A stretch of 64,000 nt of DNA from Kibdelosporangium aridum (GCF_900176515.1 NZ_FWXV01000011.1:186001-250000); one strand, 5' to 3'. Positions 16,032 to 24,819 are shown, counted from the stretch's first letter. Made by a program: numbers and translations. The notes: a model not told the origin generated them from the letters alone.

Positions 16032-17780
16032 TCACGCGGAGCCTGATGCCGGTCCGGCATTGGCGTCGAAGGAGTTGCCGGAGTAATTGGGATCAAGGAC
16101 GGAGATGGCATACGTGGCGGGCGCGGCCAGCATGGCTGCGACGCCGACGGCGAGTCCGGCCGTGACCAGGGCGTTGGAGACGGGCTTGATCACTCGCGCC
16201 AAAACCAGCACAGCGAGGGCGGCTACGCCGAGCACGAGCGAGCCCCATTTCGCCCACGGCAAGAAGTTGGGGTAGTGGGACCACAGCCAGGCGCACCAAG
16301 CCAGTTCGGCCGCAACCGCGGCCGGCAGCAGCCAACCCTGTCTGCCGCCACGCCGGTATGCCCGCCAGAACATCACAATGCCGAGAGCGGACAGGGCAGC
16401 AATCGCAGGCGCGAGTGAGGCAACGTACGCGGTGTGCGCGACCGCGCTCGCGCTGAACACGAAGCCGAAGGTCACCAGCCACACGCCCCACATCACCACC
16501 CCGCCGCGCACCGGGTCAGTGCGCTCGGCCCGCCGCCACCACCAGAGCCCGCACAGCAGAGCCAGCAACGTGAGCGGGAACAGCCAGGCGATCGCGACGC
16601 CGAGGTGGCCGTCGAACAGCTTGGTCCACCCCATCGGGTCCGGCCTGCTCTCCACTTTGGACTGGTCCCCTCCGGGTGGCCCGCCCAATTGCCCCAGAGC
16701 GATCGGCGGGAGGCCGAGAGCCTTCGGACCGACCTTCCCGCGACCCGATCCCTCCTGGGGCTTCGGACCGTTCGGCCCGGCACCTTCCTGGGCCTGCGGA
16801 CCATTCGGCCCTGGTCCCTCCTGGACGTTCGGACCGCCCCGTGGACCGCCGCCCCTCGGACCGACCTTCGGGCCGTTCCTGCCGTTGGCGTCCGCGGCGC
16901 CGGGGATGTCGATGCCCACGCGCCCGAGGCCGTTGTATCCGAACACCATGGCGAAGGCGCTGTTGTTCGTGCTCCCGCTGACGTACGGCCGGGCGCTGGC
17001 AGGAGTGACCGTGTAGAGCGCTACCCACGACAGCGACACCGCCAACGTCACCACCCCGGCGATCCCCAGGTGCTTCAGCCGGCGGCGCGTTTCGATCGGC
17101 GCGGTCAGCAGGTAGCCGACCGCCAGGGCGGGCAGGATCATCCACGCCTGCATCATCTTGGCCTGGAAACCCAGCCCGACCCAGACACCGGCCCACACCA
17201 GCGACCGGAGGCGTCCTTCCAGAACGGCACGCTGATAGCAGTCGACGGCGATCAGCAGGCACATCGTCAGCAGGCCGTCCTGCATGCTGTGCCCGAACAT
17301 GGACGCGGCGACCGGGGTGAGGGTGAAGATGCCCGCGGCGAGCAGGCCGGGCACCACGCCCGCCCACCGCCGCACGACCCGGTACATCACCAGCACCGAG
17401 ATCACGCCCTCGATCACCTGCGGCAGCGCCAGGGACCAGGCGTGATAGCCGAAGATCTTGGCGGAGATGACCTGCGGTACGAACGACCCGGCGAGCTTGT
17501 CGAGCGTGTACGTCGCCCCCGGGTCGACGGCGCCGAACAAGAACGCTTTCCAGCTCCCGGACATGCTCCTGACGGCGTCCGAGTACAGCGGCGCGTAGTC
17601 GACCAGCGGGAGGTTCCAGGCATAGAGCACCAGTGCCACGAACGCGATGCCCAGCAGCGCGGGCCGGGCCCATTTCGGCTGCCCAGGAGGCGAGCGCCAT
17701 ACCGCCCAGCGGTTGGGTCGGCCGTCATCGGACACGAGGTCCTGGGGCGGCGCCGGCAGATGAGTGAGTGTTGCAGACAC
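16032..17780 (-). CDS. PMT/ArnT-type membrane mannosyltransferase
   Basis: A 582-residue polytopic membrane protein of the GT39/GT83-like clan. These enzymes transfer a sugar from a polyprenyl-phosphate donor on the outer membrane face. GTG at 17780 follows GGAGG by 6 nt. After a soluble N-terminus, the first helix (RPALLGIAFVALVLYAWNLP) leads into YAPLYSDAVRSMSGSWKAF, the acidic first periplasmic loop expected to hold the catalytic Asp. About eleven helices are visible. A Gly/Pro/Asn-rich insertion (about residues 290-350) sits in the large extracytoplasmic loop. In teicoplanin and A40926 the homologue puts mannose on residue 7; I infer the same role. It is followed downstream by the thioesterase and preceded by deacetylase copy 1. 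Confidence 0.85.
   Translation of the reverse strand: MSATLTHLPAPPQDLVSDDGRPNRWAVWRSPPGQPKWARPALLGIAFVALVLYAWNLPLVDYAPLYSDAVRSMSGSWKAFLFGAVDPGATYTLDKLAGSFVPQVISAKIFGYHAWSLALPQVIEGVISVLVMYRVVRRWAGVVPGLLAAGIFTLTPVAASMFGHSMQDGLLTMCLLIAVDCYQRAVLEGRLRSLVWAGVWVGLGFQAKMMQAWMILPALAVGYLLTAPIETRRRLKHLGIAGVVTLAVSLSWVALYTVTPASARPYVSGSTNNSAFAMVFGYNGLGRVGIDIPGAADANGRNGPKVGPRGGGPRGGPNVQEGPGPNGPQAQEGAGPNGPKPQEGSGRGKVGPKALGLPPIALGQLGGPPGGDQSKVESRPDPMGWTKLFDGHLGVAIAWLFPLTLLALLCGLWWWRRAERTDPVRGGVVMWGVWLVTFGFVFSASAVAHTAYVASLAPAIAALSALGIVMFWRAYRRGGRQGWLLPAAVAAELAWCAWLWSHYPNFLPWAKWGSLVLGVAALAVLVLARVIKPVSNALVTAGLAVGVAAMLAAPATYAISVLDPNYSGNSFDANAGPASGSA
16731..16829 (-). repeat. Three 33-bp tandem repeats inside the mannosyltransferase gene
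   Basis: Three in-frame 33-bp units encode NVQEGPGPNGP, QAQEGAGPNGP and the diverged KPQEGSGRGKV. They expand a Gly/Pro-rich linker in an extracytoplasmic loop. Flanking sequence (VGPRGGGPRGGPN) is also low complexity. Such repeats can change copy number by slippage. Confidence 0.85.
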
Positions 17781-17852
17781 TCTGTACCTCCGGGCTCGAT
17801 ATGGCGTCGATGGTGGAGAGCAGGACTTCAGTTCACGCGAGCGTGGATTTGC

Positions 17853-18677
17853 TCAGCTGTCGTCTTCCTTACAGATAACCGGCCAGGTCGTTTCGCCGTA
17901 ACCGCCATGTGGGGAAGTTTTCCGAGCATGCTCGTCCAGCCGGTCGAACATACTGACGTCGTTTCCGTCGAGCATCGCCAGTTGGGAAACATAACACTCC
18001 ACGGCTTGAAATTTCCGTGTCCGCATCTCTGTCGCGACGGAGCTGAAATCGGGAGAGCCGAGGTGAAAGCCCTGCGGCAATTCGACCGACGCTGGCCGGA
18101 ATACCGCATAGGGAAGGTCTTCCCACAGCCGTATCGGAATGTTTTTCTCACGCGCGGCGAGCAGTGCGGCATCTCGCGCGGCCTCGTGGTCGGGATGACC
18201 GCCAATGGCCGCGCACGTGACGACCAACGTCGAAGCGCACTCGTCGATCATCGCTTTGATGTCGTCCTTGATCTCAGCAACAAGATCAGGGTCACCGTCC
18301 GGCGCGTGCTCGCTGACTGACAGCTTCCGCCCGCCCTCTGCGTGGTCTGCCAGCCACCGGCCATCGGGCAACGTGCGATAGATCGAATCAAGGAATCGGC
18401 CGTGCCGATAGCTCACCCCTAGGTGATCAAGCGCGGCGACATCTTCTTTTCGCCGATAAAGCGGTGCGTCGTCATCCGGCGAGAGACCCCAGACCGCGTG
18501 CATTCGCTCCGCCACCGGGGAATAAGGAGGTGGCGCGGTACCGGCAAACACCGTATAAACAGTCACTTTGGCACCGTCCTGCGCCGCCTGGGCGAGACCG
18601 CCCCCAATGGAAAGGACTGCGTCGTCCAAATGAGGAGATATTGCCAGTAGCCGAGTCGCCTCGGGGTCTTGAAACAT
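17853..18677 (-). CDS. PIG-L/LmbE zinc N-deacetylase, intact copy
   Basis: A 274-residue PIG-L family deacetylase, like teicoplanin Orf2* and A40926 Dbv21. It removes the acetyl group from GlcNAc on the aglycone so that a fatty acyl chain can be attached. The active-site motifs are complete: PHLDDAVLS near residue 15 (zinc His, catalytic Asp, zinc Asp) and GGHPDHEAARDA near 160 (general acid His and zinc His). It shares most of its sequence with a second copy at 19777-20595, which has lost key residues. It lies downstream of the acyltransferase, behind its own duplicated promoter-like segment. Cytoplasmic, no signal peptide. Confidence 0.92.
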   Translation of the reverse strand: MFQDPEATRLLAISPHLDDAVLSIGGGLAQAAQDGAKVTVYTVFAGTAPPPYSPVAERMHAVWGLSPDDDAPLYRRKEDVAALDHLGVSYRHGRFLDSIYRTLPDGRWLADHAEGGRKLSVSEHAPDGDPDLVAEIKDDIKAMIDECASTLVVTCAAIGGHPDHEAARDAALLAAREKNIPIRLWEDLPYAVFRPASVELPQGFHLGSPDFSSVATEMRTRKFQAVECYVSQLAMLDGNDVSMFDRLDEHARKTSPHGGYGETTWPVICKEDDS

Positions 18678-18732
18678 AAGGATTAGTTTGGTGACTGCAT
18701 TGCCACGCTACAACACGTGAGGACTGGACAGT
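18678..18732 (-). promoter_or_regulatory. Conserved upstream segment of deacetylase copy 1
   Basis: The 55 bp next to the start codon match the 55 bp before deacetylase copy 2 (20596-20650) at 47 of 55 positions by my alignment. The most conserved block is GACTGCATTG and GCTACAACACGTG. On the minus strand GTCCAG precedes, at a distance of 17 nt, GTGGCA, so one Bbr-type half-site is kept. I infer a duplicated promoter with a CACGTG box. Confidence 0.55.
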
Positions 18733-18774
18733 CTTCACAGTGGCCTGTGTGACCGGCTCCGGACGGCGTACCGG

Positions 18775-19743
18775 TTATGGCAGCGGGACCCGGCCGACCC
18801 GGTCGTGCCAGTGACGCCCCGCCTTCAGGTGGGCGACCACCGCCCGCTCCAGCTTGGTTCGCTGCGGAAGTTCGTCCAGCGGCTGACCGTTGTAGCGGAA
18901 CACGAACTCCAGAATCGAATCGTCCCCGATCGCGAACGGCTCGGAGTCGGTGAGCGTCCAATCCCGGCGGAGCCGCATGATGTGGGAGTCCTCGGGGAGA
19001 TATTCCGTCAGCTGCGGATCGAGCAGCCACGATGTGCCCGTCGCCACCTGAGCGCCGTGCTCCGGGAAGTACCGGTCGAAGAACGGACGGGCCCGGCGTA
19101 ACGAGTCGTAGAAGATCTCCGGTATCAGCGGTCCGCCCCCTTCGGGGATGTGCATGCCGAGCTCGGGCGTTCCGTCACTGCCGACGCCAAGGCTGAATTG
19201 GAGACGGCCGAGCCGGTAGACGATGCCGGACAGGATGTAGGCGGTCCAGAACTGCATGTTCATGCCGCCCTCGCCGTGCTTGCGGCGATGCACGGCGACC
19301 GACTCCCCCAATTGCGCCAGCGTCTCCCAGGTGGTCGCCTCGGGGATGCCTCGGCTCGCGTGGAAGCGGCGCACCGCCGGAACCGTCGCGAGGTAGACGT
19401 ACACATGGAAGTAGCGCGCGGCTGGGCCGGTGTCGTACGCCAGGGACGGCGCACCACGCCGCTTGACCTTCCAGTCGCCCATGTTCCGGACGATCGCGTG
19501 GTGGGTGCGTTCGAGCAGCCACCACAGGGCCGGGTCACGATCCGGATCGGGGATGGCCGCCACGATCTCCTCGGCGTCCGCGTCCGCCACCTCCAGCCGC
19601 CGTAACAGCTCACGCGCGTCATCGCCTTGCGGCAGCCGGACCGGCTCAGCAGGCGGGCCGAGCTCGTCGAGCTGGGAGAGCCACGCCGTCATCCTCTCCC
19701 CGTCCCCCAGTTTCAGGTCACTGCGTACTACCTTGGCATCCAT
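18775..19743 (-). CDS. Lipid side-chain N-acyltransferase (NAT_N/GNAT_C type)
   Basis: A 322-residue two-domain acyltransferase of the group that includes teicoplanin Orf11* and A40926 Dbv8. It transfers a long acyl chain from CoA to the 2-amino group of the deacetylated sugar on the aglycone. The N-terminal half is helical; the C-terminal GNAT-like half contains LGRLQFSLG near residue 185, LGMHIPEGGGPLIPE near 203, SWLLDPQLTEYLPEDSHIMR near 243-262, and EFVFRYNGQPLDELPQRTKL near 286. I use the ATG at 19743, after GAGGGCGG; a TTG two codons upstream is possible. It lies between the two deacetylase copies, which supports a deacetylate-then-acylate sequence. This gene is the main reason to call the product a lipoglycopeptide. 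Confidence 0.85.
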   Translation of the reverse strand: MDAKVVRSDLKLGDGERMTAWLSQLDELGPPAEPVRLPQGDDARELLRRLEVADADAEEIVAAIPDPDRDPALWWLLERTHHAIVRNMGDWKVKRRGAPSLAYDTGPAARYFHVYVYLATVPAVRRFHASRGIPEATTWETLAQLGESVAVHRRKHGEGGMNMQFWTAYILSGIVYRLGRLQFSLGVGSDGTPELGMHIPEGGGPLIPEIFYDSLRRARPFFDRYFPEHGAQVATGTSWLLDPQLTEYLPEDSHIMRLRRDWTLTDSEPFAIGDDSILEFVFRYNGQPLDELPQRTKLERAVVAHLKAGRHWHDRVGRVPLP

Positions 19744-19776
19744 CGGCAACCGCCCTCGGCTTCGACGACTCGGTGT

Positions 19777-20595
19777 CTAATCTTCGTGACGGGTGACCGG
19801 CCAGGTCGTTTCGCCGTATCCGCCTTGTGGTGACGCTTTCCGGGCATGCTCTTCCAGCTGACCGAACAAATCCTTGCCTGGCCCGTTGAACATCGAAAGA
19901 AGAGACGGATAGTGCTCCACAGCCTGAAACTTCCGCGTCCGCGCATCCGGCTCGACAGAGCTGAATTCCGGAGCGCCAAGACGAAAACCCTGCGGCAGTC
20001 CGACAGCGTCCGATCGGAATAGCACATAGGGAAGGTCTTCCCACAGCAGTACCGGGATGTTCTTCTCGTACGCGGTGAACAACGCGGCGTCTCGCGCGGC
20101 CTCATTGTCGGGGTGCCCACCGATGGCCGCACACGTGACGATGACCGTCGGATCGACCTCGTCGATGATCGGCTTGAGATCATCCTCGATCTCCGCGACA
20201 AGATCAGGATCACTGTCCGGCGCGTCCTGGTTGGTCGCCAGCTTCTGCTTGCCCTCTTTGTGGTCTGTCAACCACTGGCCATCGGACAGCTTGCGATAGA
20301 TGGAGTCGAGGAAGCGACCATGTCGATAAGCCACCCCCAGGTGGTCGAGAGCGGCAGCGTCTTCCTTTCGGCGATAGAGCTGCGCGTCGTCGTCCGGCGA
20401 GAGACCCCAGATTGTGTGCATTCGCTCCGCTGCCGGGGAGTAAGGAGGTGACGCGGTACCGGCGAATACCGAATAGACGGTCACCTTCGCGCCGTGCTGC
20501 GCGGCCTGGAAGAGGCCGGCCCCGATGGACAGGGCCGCATCGCCCAAATGCGGGGATATCGCCAGAAACCGGGCGGCACCAGGGTTTTCAAACAT
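19777..20595 (-). CDS. PIG-L deacetylase paralogue, predicted inactive
   Basis: A 272-residue close paralogue of the deacetylase at 17853-18677, full length and free of frameshifts. Two active-site motifs are broken. PHLGDAALS (near residue 15) has Gly where the family's catalytic Asp stands. GGHPDNEAARDA (near 160) has Asn for the third zinc ligand His. By the MshB/PIG-L mechanism this removes the general base and one metal ligand, so hydrolysis is unlikely. An inactivated homologue, Cep15, is known in the chloroeremomycin cluster. The open frame and retained promoter may mean a non-catalytic role, for example sugar binding, or simply recent loss. It lies 27 nt before the acyltransferase gene and may be co-transcribed with it. 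Confidence 0.9.
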   Translation of the reverse strand: MFENPGAARFLAISPHLGDAALSIGAGLFQAAQHGAKVTVYSVFAGTASPPYSPAAERMHTIWGLSPDDDAQLYRRKEDAAALDHLGVAYRHGRFLDSIYRKLSDGQWLTDHKEGKQKLATNQDAPDSDPDLVAEIEDDLKPIIDEVDPTVIVTCAAIGGHPDNEAARDAALFTAYEKNIPVLLWEDLPYVLFRSDAVGLPQGFRLGAPEFSSVEPDARTRKFQAVEHYPSLLSMFNGPGKDLFGQLEEHARKASPQGGYGETTWPVTRHED

Positions 20596-20650
20596 AGGGA
20601 TCAGTCTGCTGACTGCATTGCGACGCTACAACACGTGCAGCCTGGACAGT
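20596..20650 (-). promoter_or_regulatory. Conserved upstream segment of deacetylase copy 2
   Basis: This is the duplicate of the segment at 18678-18732 (47 of 55 positions identical) directly before the start codon. It keeps CACGTG and the GTCCAG half-site; the second half-site, 17 nt away, reads GTCGCA. The gap back to the glycosyltransferase stop is 165 nt, so a separate promoter is plausible. Confidence 0.55.
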
Positions 20651-20760
20651 GCTCCTCGGTGCGACCGGCGCGGCGAGAAACCCCGAGTCCAAAAAGGAAT
20701 CGGTGCCGAGTGGCCGAAGGAGTCGCATCCTCCGGCTGCTCGGCACCGACTCGGCGTTGT

Positions 20761-21987
20761 TCATACGGAAACAGACGGCCTTTCCCGGCTGACGATGTCA
20801 AGCAGCAGTTCCGCCGCCACAGTTGCCCCGTCAGCGCGGATGGTGCCTGCCACGGCCGTCGCTCGCGCGCGGGTTTCCGGGGCCAGGGCCGTGGCGAGCG
20901 CAGCCGAAAAGGACTCGACAGTCGGGTTCCGGCCGTTGTGCGACACACCGATGCCCAACTCGGCCACCCGGCGGGCGAAGTACGGCTGGTCCGTCATCTG
21001 GGACACCACGATTTGGGGAGCGCCGGACCGAGTGGCCGCGGTCGTGATGCCCGCACTGCCGGCGTGCACGACCGCGGCCACTCGGCCGAACAGCACCTGG
21101 TGGTTCACTTCGCCGACGGCCAGGCAGTCGCCCTGGTTGTCGGGCAGGACCAGGTCGGCCCAGCCGCGGGAGAGGATCACCCGGCGACCCTGAGCACGGA
21201 TCGCCTCAATGGCCACCCTCGCGGCGTCAGCCGGCGCCGGCCCGCTGCCGAAACCCACGTACACCGGCGGTGGACCGGCCGCCAGAAATGCTTCCAGCTC
21301 CGCGGAAAGCGGCCGTTCGTCCGGCAGGATCCACGCACCGGTCTGCACGACGTCCAGGTCTGTCGGCCGCAGCGGAGCCAGGACGGGGTCCGCGGCCAGC
21401 AAAGGCCGATCGGTGAAGCCGTAGCCGTAGATGTCTTCCACCGGCGGCAGGCCGAGTGAAGCCCGCTGACTGTTGAGCGCACCACCGAACCGTGCGTAGG
21501 CACCCTGGTTGTTCCGGTCCCACAGCGCCCGGTTGTCGGTCACGTCCGGCGGGTGCGAACCGCCGAGCGGCGGTGGCGGCGGGTAGTGCGGCGACGGCAC
21601 GTACATCGGCGAGTAGAAGGCGTAGAAGTAGGGGATGCCCAGCTTCTCTGCCACCGACCGCACCGCCACCGCGGCGGCCAGCAGGCCGGTGGCCACCACC
21701 GCGTCACACCCCTCGGCAGCCGCCGGGAGCATGTCGAACTGCGTGGCGATCGCCTCGGCCGAGAGCCGGGGCCCGTCCCCAGGCGACGGCGGCTTCGCAC
21801 CGTGCATCGCCTCGCGCACCGACCGGCCGACCGGCACCAGCGGCACATCGACCTCGGCCAGCCGCTGCACGTAGTCCGGAGGTGCGGCCATCCGCACCTC
21901 CGCACCGAGTGCCCGCAACCGCACCGCCAACGCCACCAGCGGTTCGAGGTCTCCGCGTGAGCCAGTCGTCGACAACAACACACGCAT
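20761..21987 (-). CDS. GT-B glycosyltransferase of the vancomycin Gtf family (GT1/GT28 type)
   Basis: A 408-residue GT-B enzyme that attaches an NDP-sugar to the cross-linked aglycone. It begins MRVLLSTTGSRGDLEPLVAL, the typical Gtf N-terminus; the ATG at 21987 follows AAGGAT. An acceptor-side loop DVPLVPVGRSVREAMHG lies near residue 55. The C-terminal nucleotide-binding motif reads VVHAGSAGITTAATRSGAPQ near 300, where most Gtfs have HHG(G/S)AGT, followed by MTDQPYFARRVAELGIG. It follows the halogenase by 59 nt, the position of dbv9 in A40926. I infer transfer of GlcNAc to Hpg4, the sugar later deacetylated and acylated. It is the only NDP-sugar transferase in the window, and no deoxysugar genes are present. 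Confidence 0.93.
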   Translation of the reverse strand: MRVLLSTTGSRGDLEPLVALAVRLRALGAEVRMAAPPDYVQRLAEVDVPLVPVGRSVREAMHGAKPPSPGDGPRLSAEAIATQFDMLPAAAEGCDAVVATGLLAAAVAVRSVAEKLGIPYFYAFYSPMYVPSPHYPPPPPLGGSHPPDVTDNRALWDRNNQGAYARFGGALNSQRASLGLPPVEDIYGYGFTDRPLLAADPVLAPLRPTDLDVVQTGAWILPDERPLSAELEAFLAAGPPPVYVGFGSGPAPADAARVAIEAIRAQGRRVILSRGWADLVLPDNQGDCLAVGEVNHQVLFGRVAAVVHAGSAGITTAATRSGAPQIVVSQMTDQPYFARRVAELGIGVSHNGRNPTVESFSAALATALAPETRARATAVAGTIRADGATVAAELLLDIVSRERPSVSV

Positions 21988-22046
21988 TTCGCAATCCTTG
22001 TCCCGTGGATGATGGCTATCGGCGAATTGACTGACGGGCGGTGGCG

Positions 22047-23525
22047 TCACACCGGACGGTGCGGCAGCCACTTCATGCCGTCGGGTGAGGTCACCAGTCC
22101 GCCGGGGAACAGTGGCAGCTCGGGCTCGGCGTCCTCGCCGAGAATCGCCCGCATCTGCTCCTGGCCGCCCTCCTGCATGACCTGCCTGACCACGTGCGAC
22201 TTGAACAGCGGCACCATGCTGGCGTCGTCACCGCTCGCCATCTGGTCGACGGCCGCGGCGAACTCGGCACTGTGCTGGGCGATCCGGGTCTTCGCTGCCA
22301 GCGCCGCCTCGCCAGAGGACAGCCCGCCGACCAGGTCCACGAACGACTCGAGCTCGGTGTGCTCGATGTCCTTCGTGACCTTCTTGGCCTGCCAGAAATA
22401 CGACTCCTCGTTCACGTTCATCTCGTAGAACGCCACGAGGAACTCGTAGTACACGCCGTACTCGCGGCGGTAGCGCGCCTCGAACTCGGTCAGCGCGGTC
22501 TTCTCGTCCAGATCACCGTCGAGGACGCTGTTGATCGAACGAGCGGCGAGCATCGCGCTGTAGGTCGCCAGGTGCACTCCGGAGGAGAACACCGGGTCCA
22601 CGAAACACGCGGCATCACCGATGAGGATCATGCCCGGACGCCAGTAGGACGACTGCTGGTAGGAATAGTCCTTCCGGACCCGCAGCTCCCCGTAGTTGCC
22701 GGACGTCACCCTGGTCGCGTCGGCAAGGTACTCCGAAATCAGCGGGCACTCGGCGATCAACGCGTTGAGTGCCTTCTCCCGGTCACCCTGGATCTTCTCA
22801 GCGTCCTCCCGGCGCACCACGGCACCGACGCTGGTCAGCGTGTCGCTCAGCGGGATGTACCAGAACCAGCCACTGTCGAACGCGACGCTCAGAATGTTGC
22901 CCGAGTACGGCGCGGGCAGCCGCTTGCCACCCTCGAAGTAGCCGAACAGCGCCAGGCTGCGGAAGAACTCCGAGTAGTCCCGCGCGCCACCGACCTTGGA
23001 GTACAACCGGCTCTTGTTGCCGGACGCGTCGATCACGAAGGTCGCGGACACCTCACGCTGGTTGCCGTCGGGATCGGTGTACCGCAGGCCAGTGATGCGC
23101 TCACTGTCTTCCAGCACCTCGGTGACCGTGCAGCCCTCGCGCACGTCCACACCCTTGCTCTTGGCGTTCTTCAGCAGGATGTGATCGAACTTCGCCCGCT
23201 CGACCTGGTAGGCGAACGCCTTCGGGCCGGTGATCCGCGGCGAGACGGAGAAGGAGAACGTCCACGGATCCGGACGGGCGCCCCACCGGAACGTGCCGCC
23301 CCGCTTCACCGGGAAGTTCGCCGCCGCCAGCTCCTCGGTGACGCCGAGCATCTTGCACACCCCGTGAACCGTGGAGGGCAGCAGGGACTCACCGATCTGG
23401 TAGCGGGGGAAGACCTCCTTCTCCAGCAACAGCACCCGGTGCCCCTGCATTGCCACGAGGGTGGCCACGGTCGAACCGCTCGGCCCGCCACCAGCCACCA
23501 CAACATCGAACTCTTCGACCGACAT
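22047..23525 (-). CDS. FADH2-dependent halogenase (BhaA/VhaA type)
   Basis: A 492-residue flavin halogenase expected to chlorinate the aromatic rings of residues 2 and 6 (Tyr/Bht), with substrate carried on the NRPS. The FAD-binding GGGPSGSTVATLVAMQGHRV lies at residues 11-30. The halogenase signature GWFWYIPL (WxWxIP) is near 223, and GDAACFVDPVFSSGVH near 303-318. The ATG at 23525 opens MSVEEFDVVVAGG. It follows oxyC by 67 nt. There is only one halogenase, so if several positions are chlorinated this enzyme does it. A few clusters of the type IV group have extra halogenases; none is seen here. Confidence 0.96.
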   Translation of the reverse strand: MSVEEFDVVVAGGGPSGSTVATLVAMQGHRVLLLEKEVFPRYQIGESLLPSTVHGVCKMLGVTEELAAANFPVKRGGTFRWGARPDPWTFSFSVSPRITGPKAFAYQVERAKFDHILLKNAKSKGVDVREGCTVTEVLEDSERITGLRYTDPDGNQREVSATFVIDASGNKSRLYSKVGGARDYSEFFRSLALFGYFEGGKRLPAPYSGNILSVAFDSGWFWYIPLSDTLTSVGAVVRREDAEKIQGDREKALNALIAECPLISEYLADATRVTSGNYGELRVRKDYSYQQSSYWRPGMILIGDAACFVDPVFSSGVHLATYSAMLAARSINSVLDGDLDEKTALTEFEARYRREYGVYYEFLVAFYEMNVNEESYFWQAKKVTKDIEHTELESFVDLVGGLSSGEAALAAKTRIAQHSAEFAAAVDQMASGDDASMVPLFKSHVVRQVMQEGGQEQMRAILGEDAEPELPLFPGGLVTSPDGMKWLPHRPV

Positions 23526-23592
23526 GTCCCACCATTCCTGTATCGAGTGCCATTGCTGCGGCTGATTTCGAGAACCGGGCCGCGCTCACGTG

Positions 23593-24819
23593 CTACCAGG
23601 CGACCGGTAACTGATCCGGGCAGTCAATGAACGCGTTTCTTAGCTTTATTTCCTCCCTGGGCACAGCCAGGCGCAGATCTGGGAAGCGGAGCCACAAGGT
23701 TTGATATGCCATACGCAGTAGCGTCCGGGCCACCGCCGCGCCTATGCAGTAATGAATGCCGTGCCCAAATCCGACGTGCGAGCCGGAATCACGGTTCACG
23801 TCCAGGACGTTGGCATTCTTCGTCAGCGCTTCATCCCGGTTGGCCATCAGGATCGAACACAGGACGTATTCCCCCGCCCTGATCAGCTGGCCACCGACGA
23901 CCACGTCCTTGACGGCCATCCGTGGATTCGGCTGCTGCACGGGCGACAGATAACGCAGCAGTTCGGCGACCACCCGATCTGCCTCTTCACGGCCGGCGAA
24001 CAGCACCTTCCGCTGGTCCGGATGTTCCAGCAGCGCGAGAATCCCGAAACCGATCATTCCCGCGACAGTCTCGACACCACCGAGGATCAACGCGGTGAAC
24101 ACACCCCGCAGCTCGGCGTCCGTGACCTCGTCTCCGTGTTCTCGCACGATCATGCCGATGAACCCCTCGTCGGGGTCCTTCCGCTGCCGGGTGATCAGGC
24201 CGTCCAGGTACCGGTTGAACGCCGCGCTGTCGGCCGCCCTTGCCTTGAATCCGCGGCTGAGAGCGACGTTCTGCCGGACCCGCCTGATGAACTCGGTTCG
24301 ATCATCACGCGGGATGCCGAGCAACTCGCACAGGGCTCCGCCGCCGACCGGATCGGCGAACAACGCCTGGATGTCCGCGCCCGGCCCCTCGACCTCCAGC
24401 GCGTCGAGGCGATCGTCGATCAATTCCTGCATCGCGGGTTCAAGCCTGCGGATCCGCCGGGCGGTGAACTCCGGCGTCAGTATTCCGCGCAGGCGTGTGT
24501 GCTCGGGCGGGTCGTAAACCGACAACTGCCCGACAAGATCCTGCGGTATGGGTTCATCGAGGGGCGATTCCGCCGAACTCCACCGGGGCCGCGTCGTGAA
24601 GTTCTCGTGATCACCGAGTATCTGTCGCACGACGTCGTAGCCCAATGCCTGCCAGACATAGTCCGTCCGCAGCTGAGTGGACGCACTCCCGACTATCCGG
24701 ACCAGCGGGCCGTGCGCCCTGAGCGTGAACATGTCCTCATGCGGATCGCAGAGCGTTCTCAGCATGTAGTTCGCCGTCGGCTGCACGATTGGCGCGACCT
24801 CATCGATATCGTGATCCAT
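23593..24819 (-). CDS. oxyC: OxyC, P450 forming the AB (residue 5-7) biaryl link
   Basis: A 408-residue cytochrome P450 assigned to OxyC by sequence style and by its place as the last of four oxy genes. It makes the carbon-carbon bond between Hpg5 and Dpg7, the last ring closed. The I-helix reads LILGGVETVAGM near residue 245, where the usual acid-Thr pair is Glu-Thr; ExxR lies in VVAELLRYL; the heme loop is FGHGIHYCIGAAV near 355. The ATG at 24819 begins MDHDIDEVAPIVQPTANYML, with GAAGGAG upstream; the open frame runs on to 24945 without support. The upstream gap carries several inverted repeats. Confidence 0.93.
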   Translation of the reverse strand: MDHDIDEVAPIVQPTANYMLRTLCDPHEDMFTLRAHGPLVRIVGSASTQLRTDYVWQALGYDVVRQILGDHENFTTRPRWSSAESPLDEPIPQDLVGQLSVYDPPEHTRLRGILTPEFTARRIRRLEPAMQELIDDRLDALEVEGPGADIQALFADPVGGGALCELLGIPRDDRTEFIRRVRQNVALSRGFKARAADSAAFNRYLDGLITRQRKDPDEGFIGMIVREHGDEVTDAELRGVFTALILGGVETVAGMIGFGILALLEHPDQRKVLFAGREEADRVVAELLRYLSPVQQPNPRMAVKDVVVGGQLIRAGEYVLCSILMANRDEALTKNANVLDVNRDSGSHVGFGHGIHYCIGAAVARTLLRMAYQTLWLRFPDLRLAVPREEIKLRNAFIDCPDQLPVAW

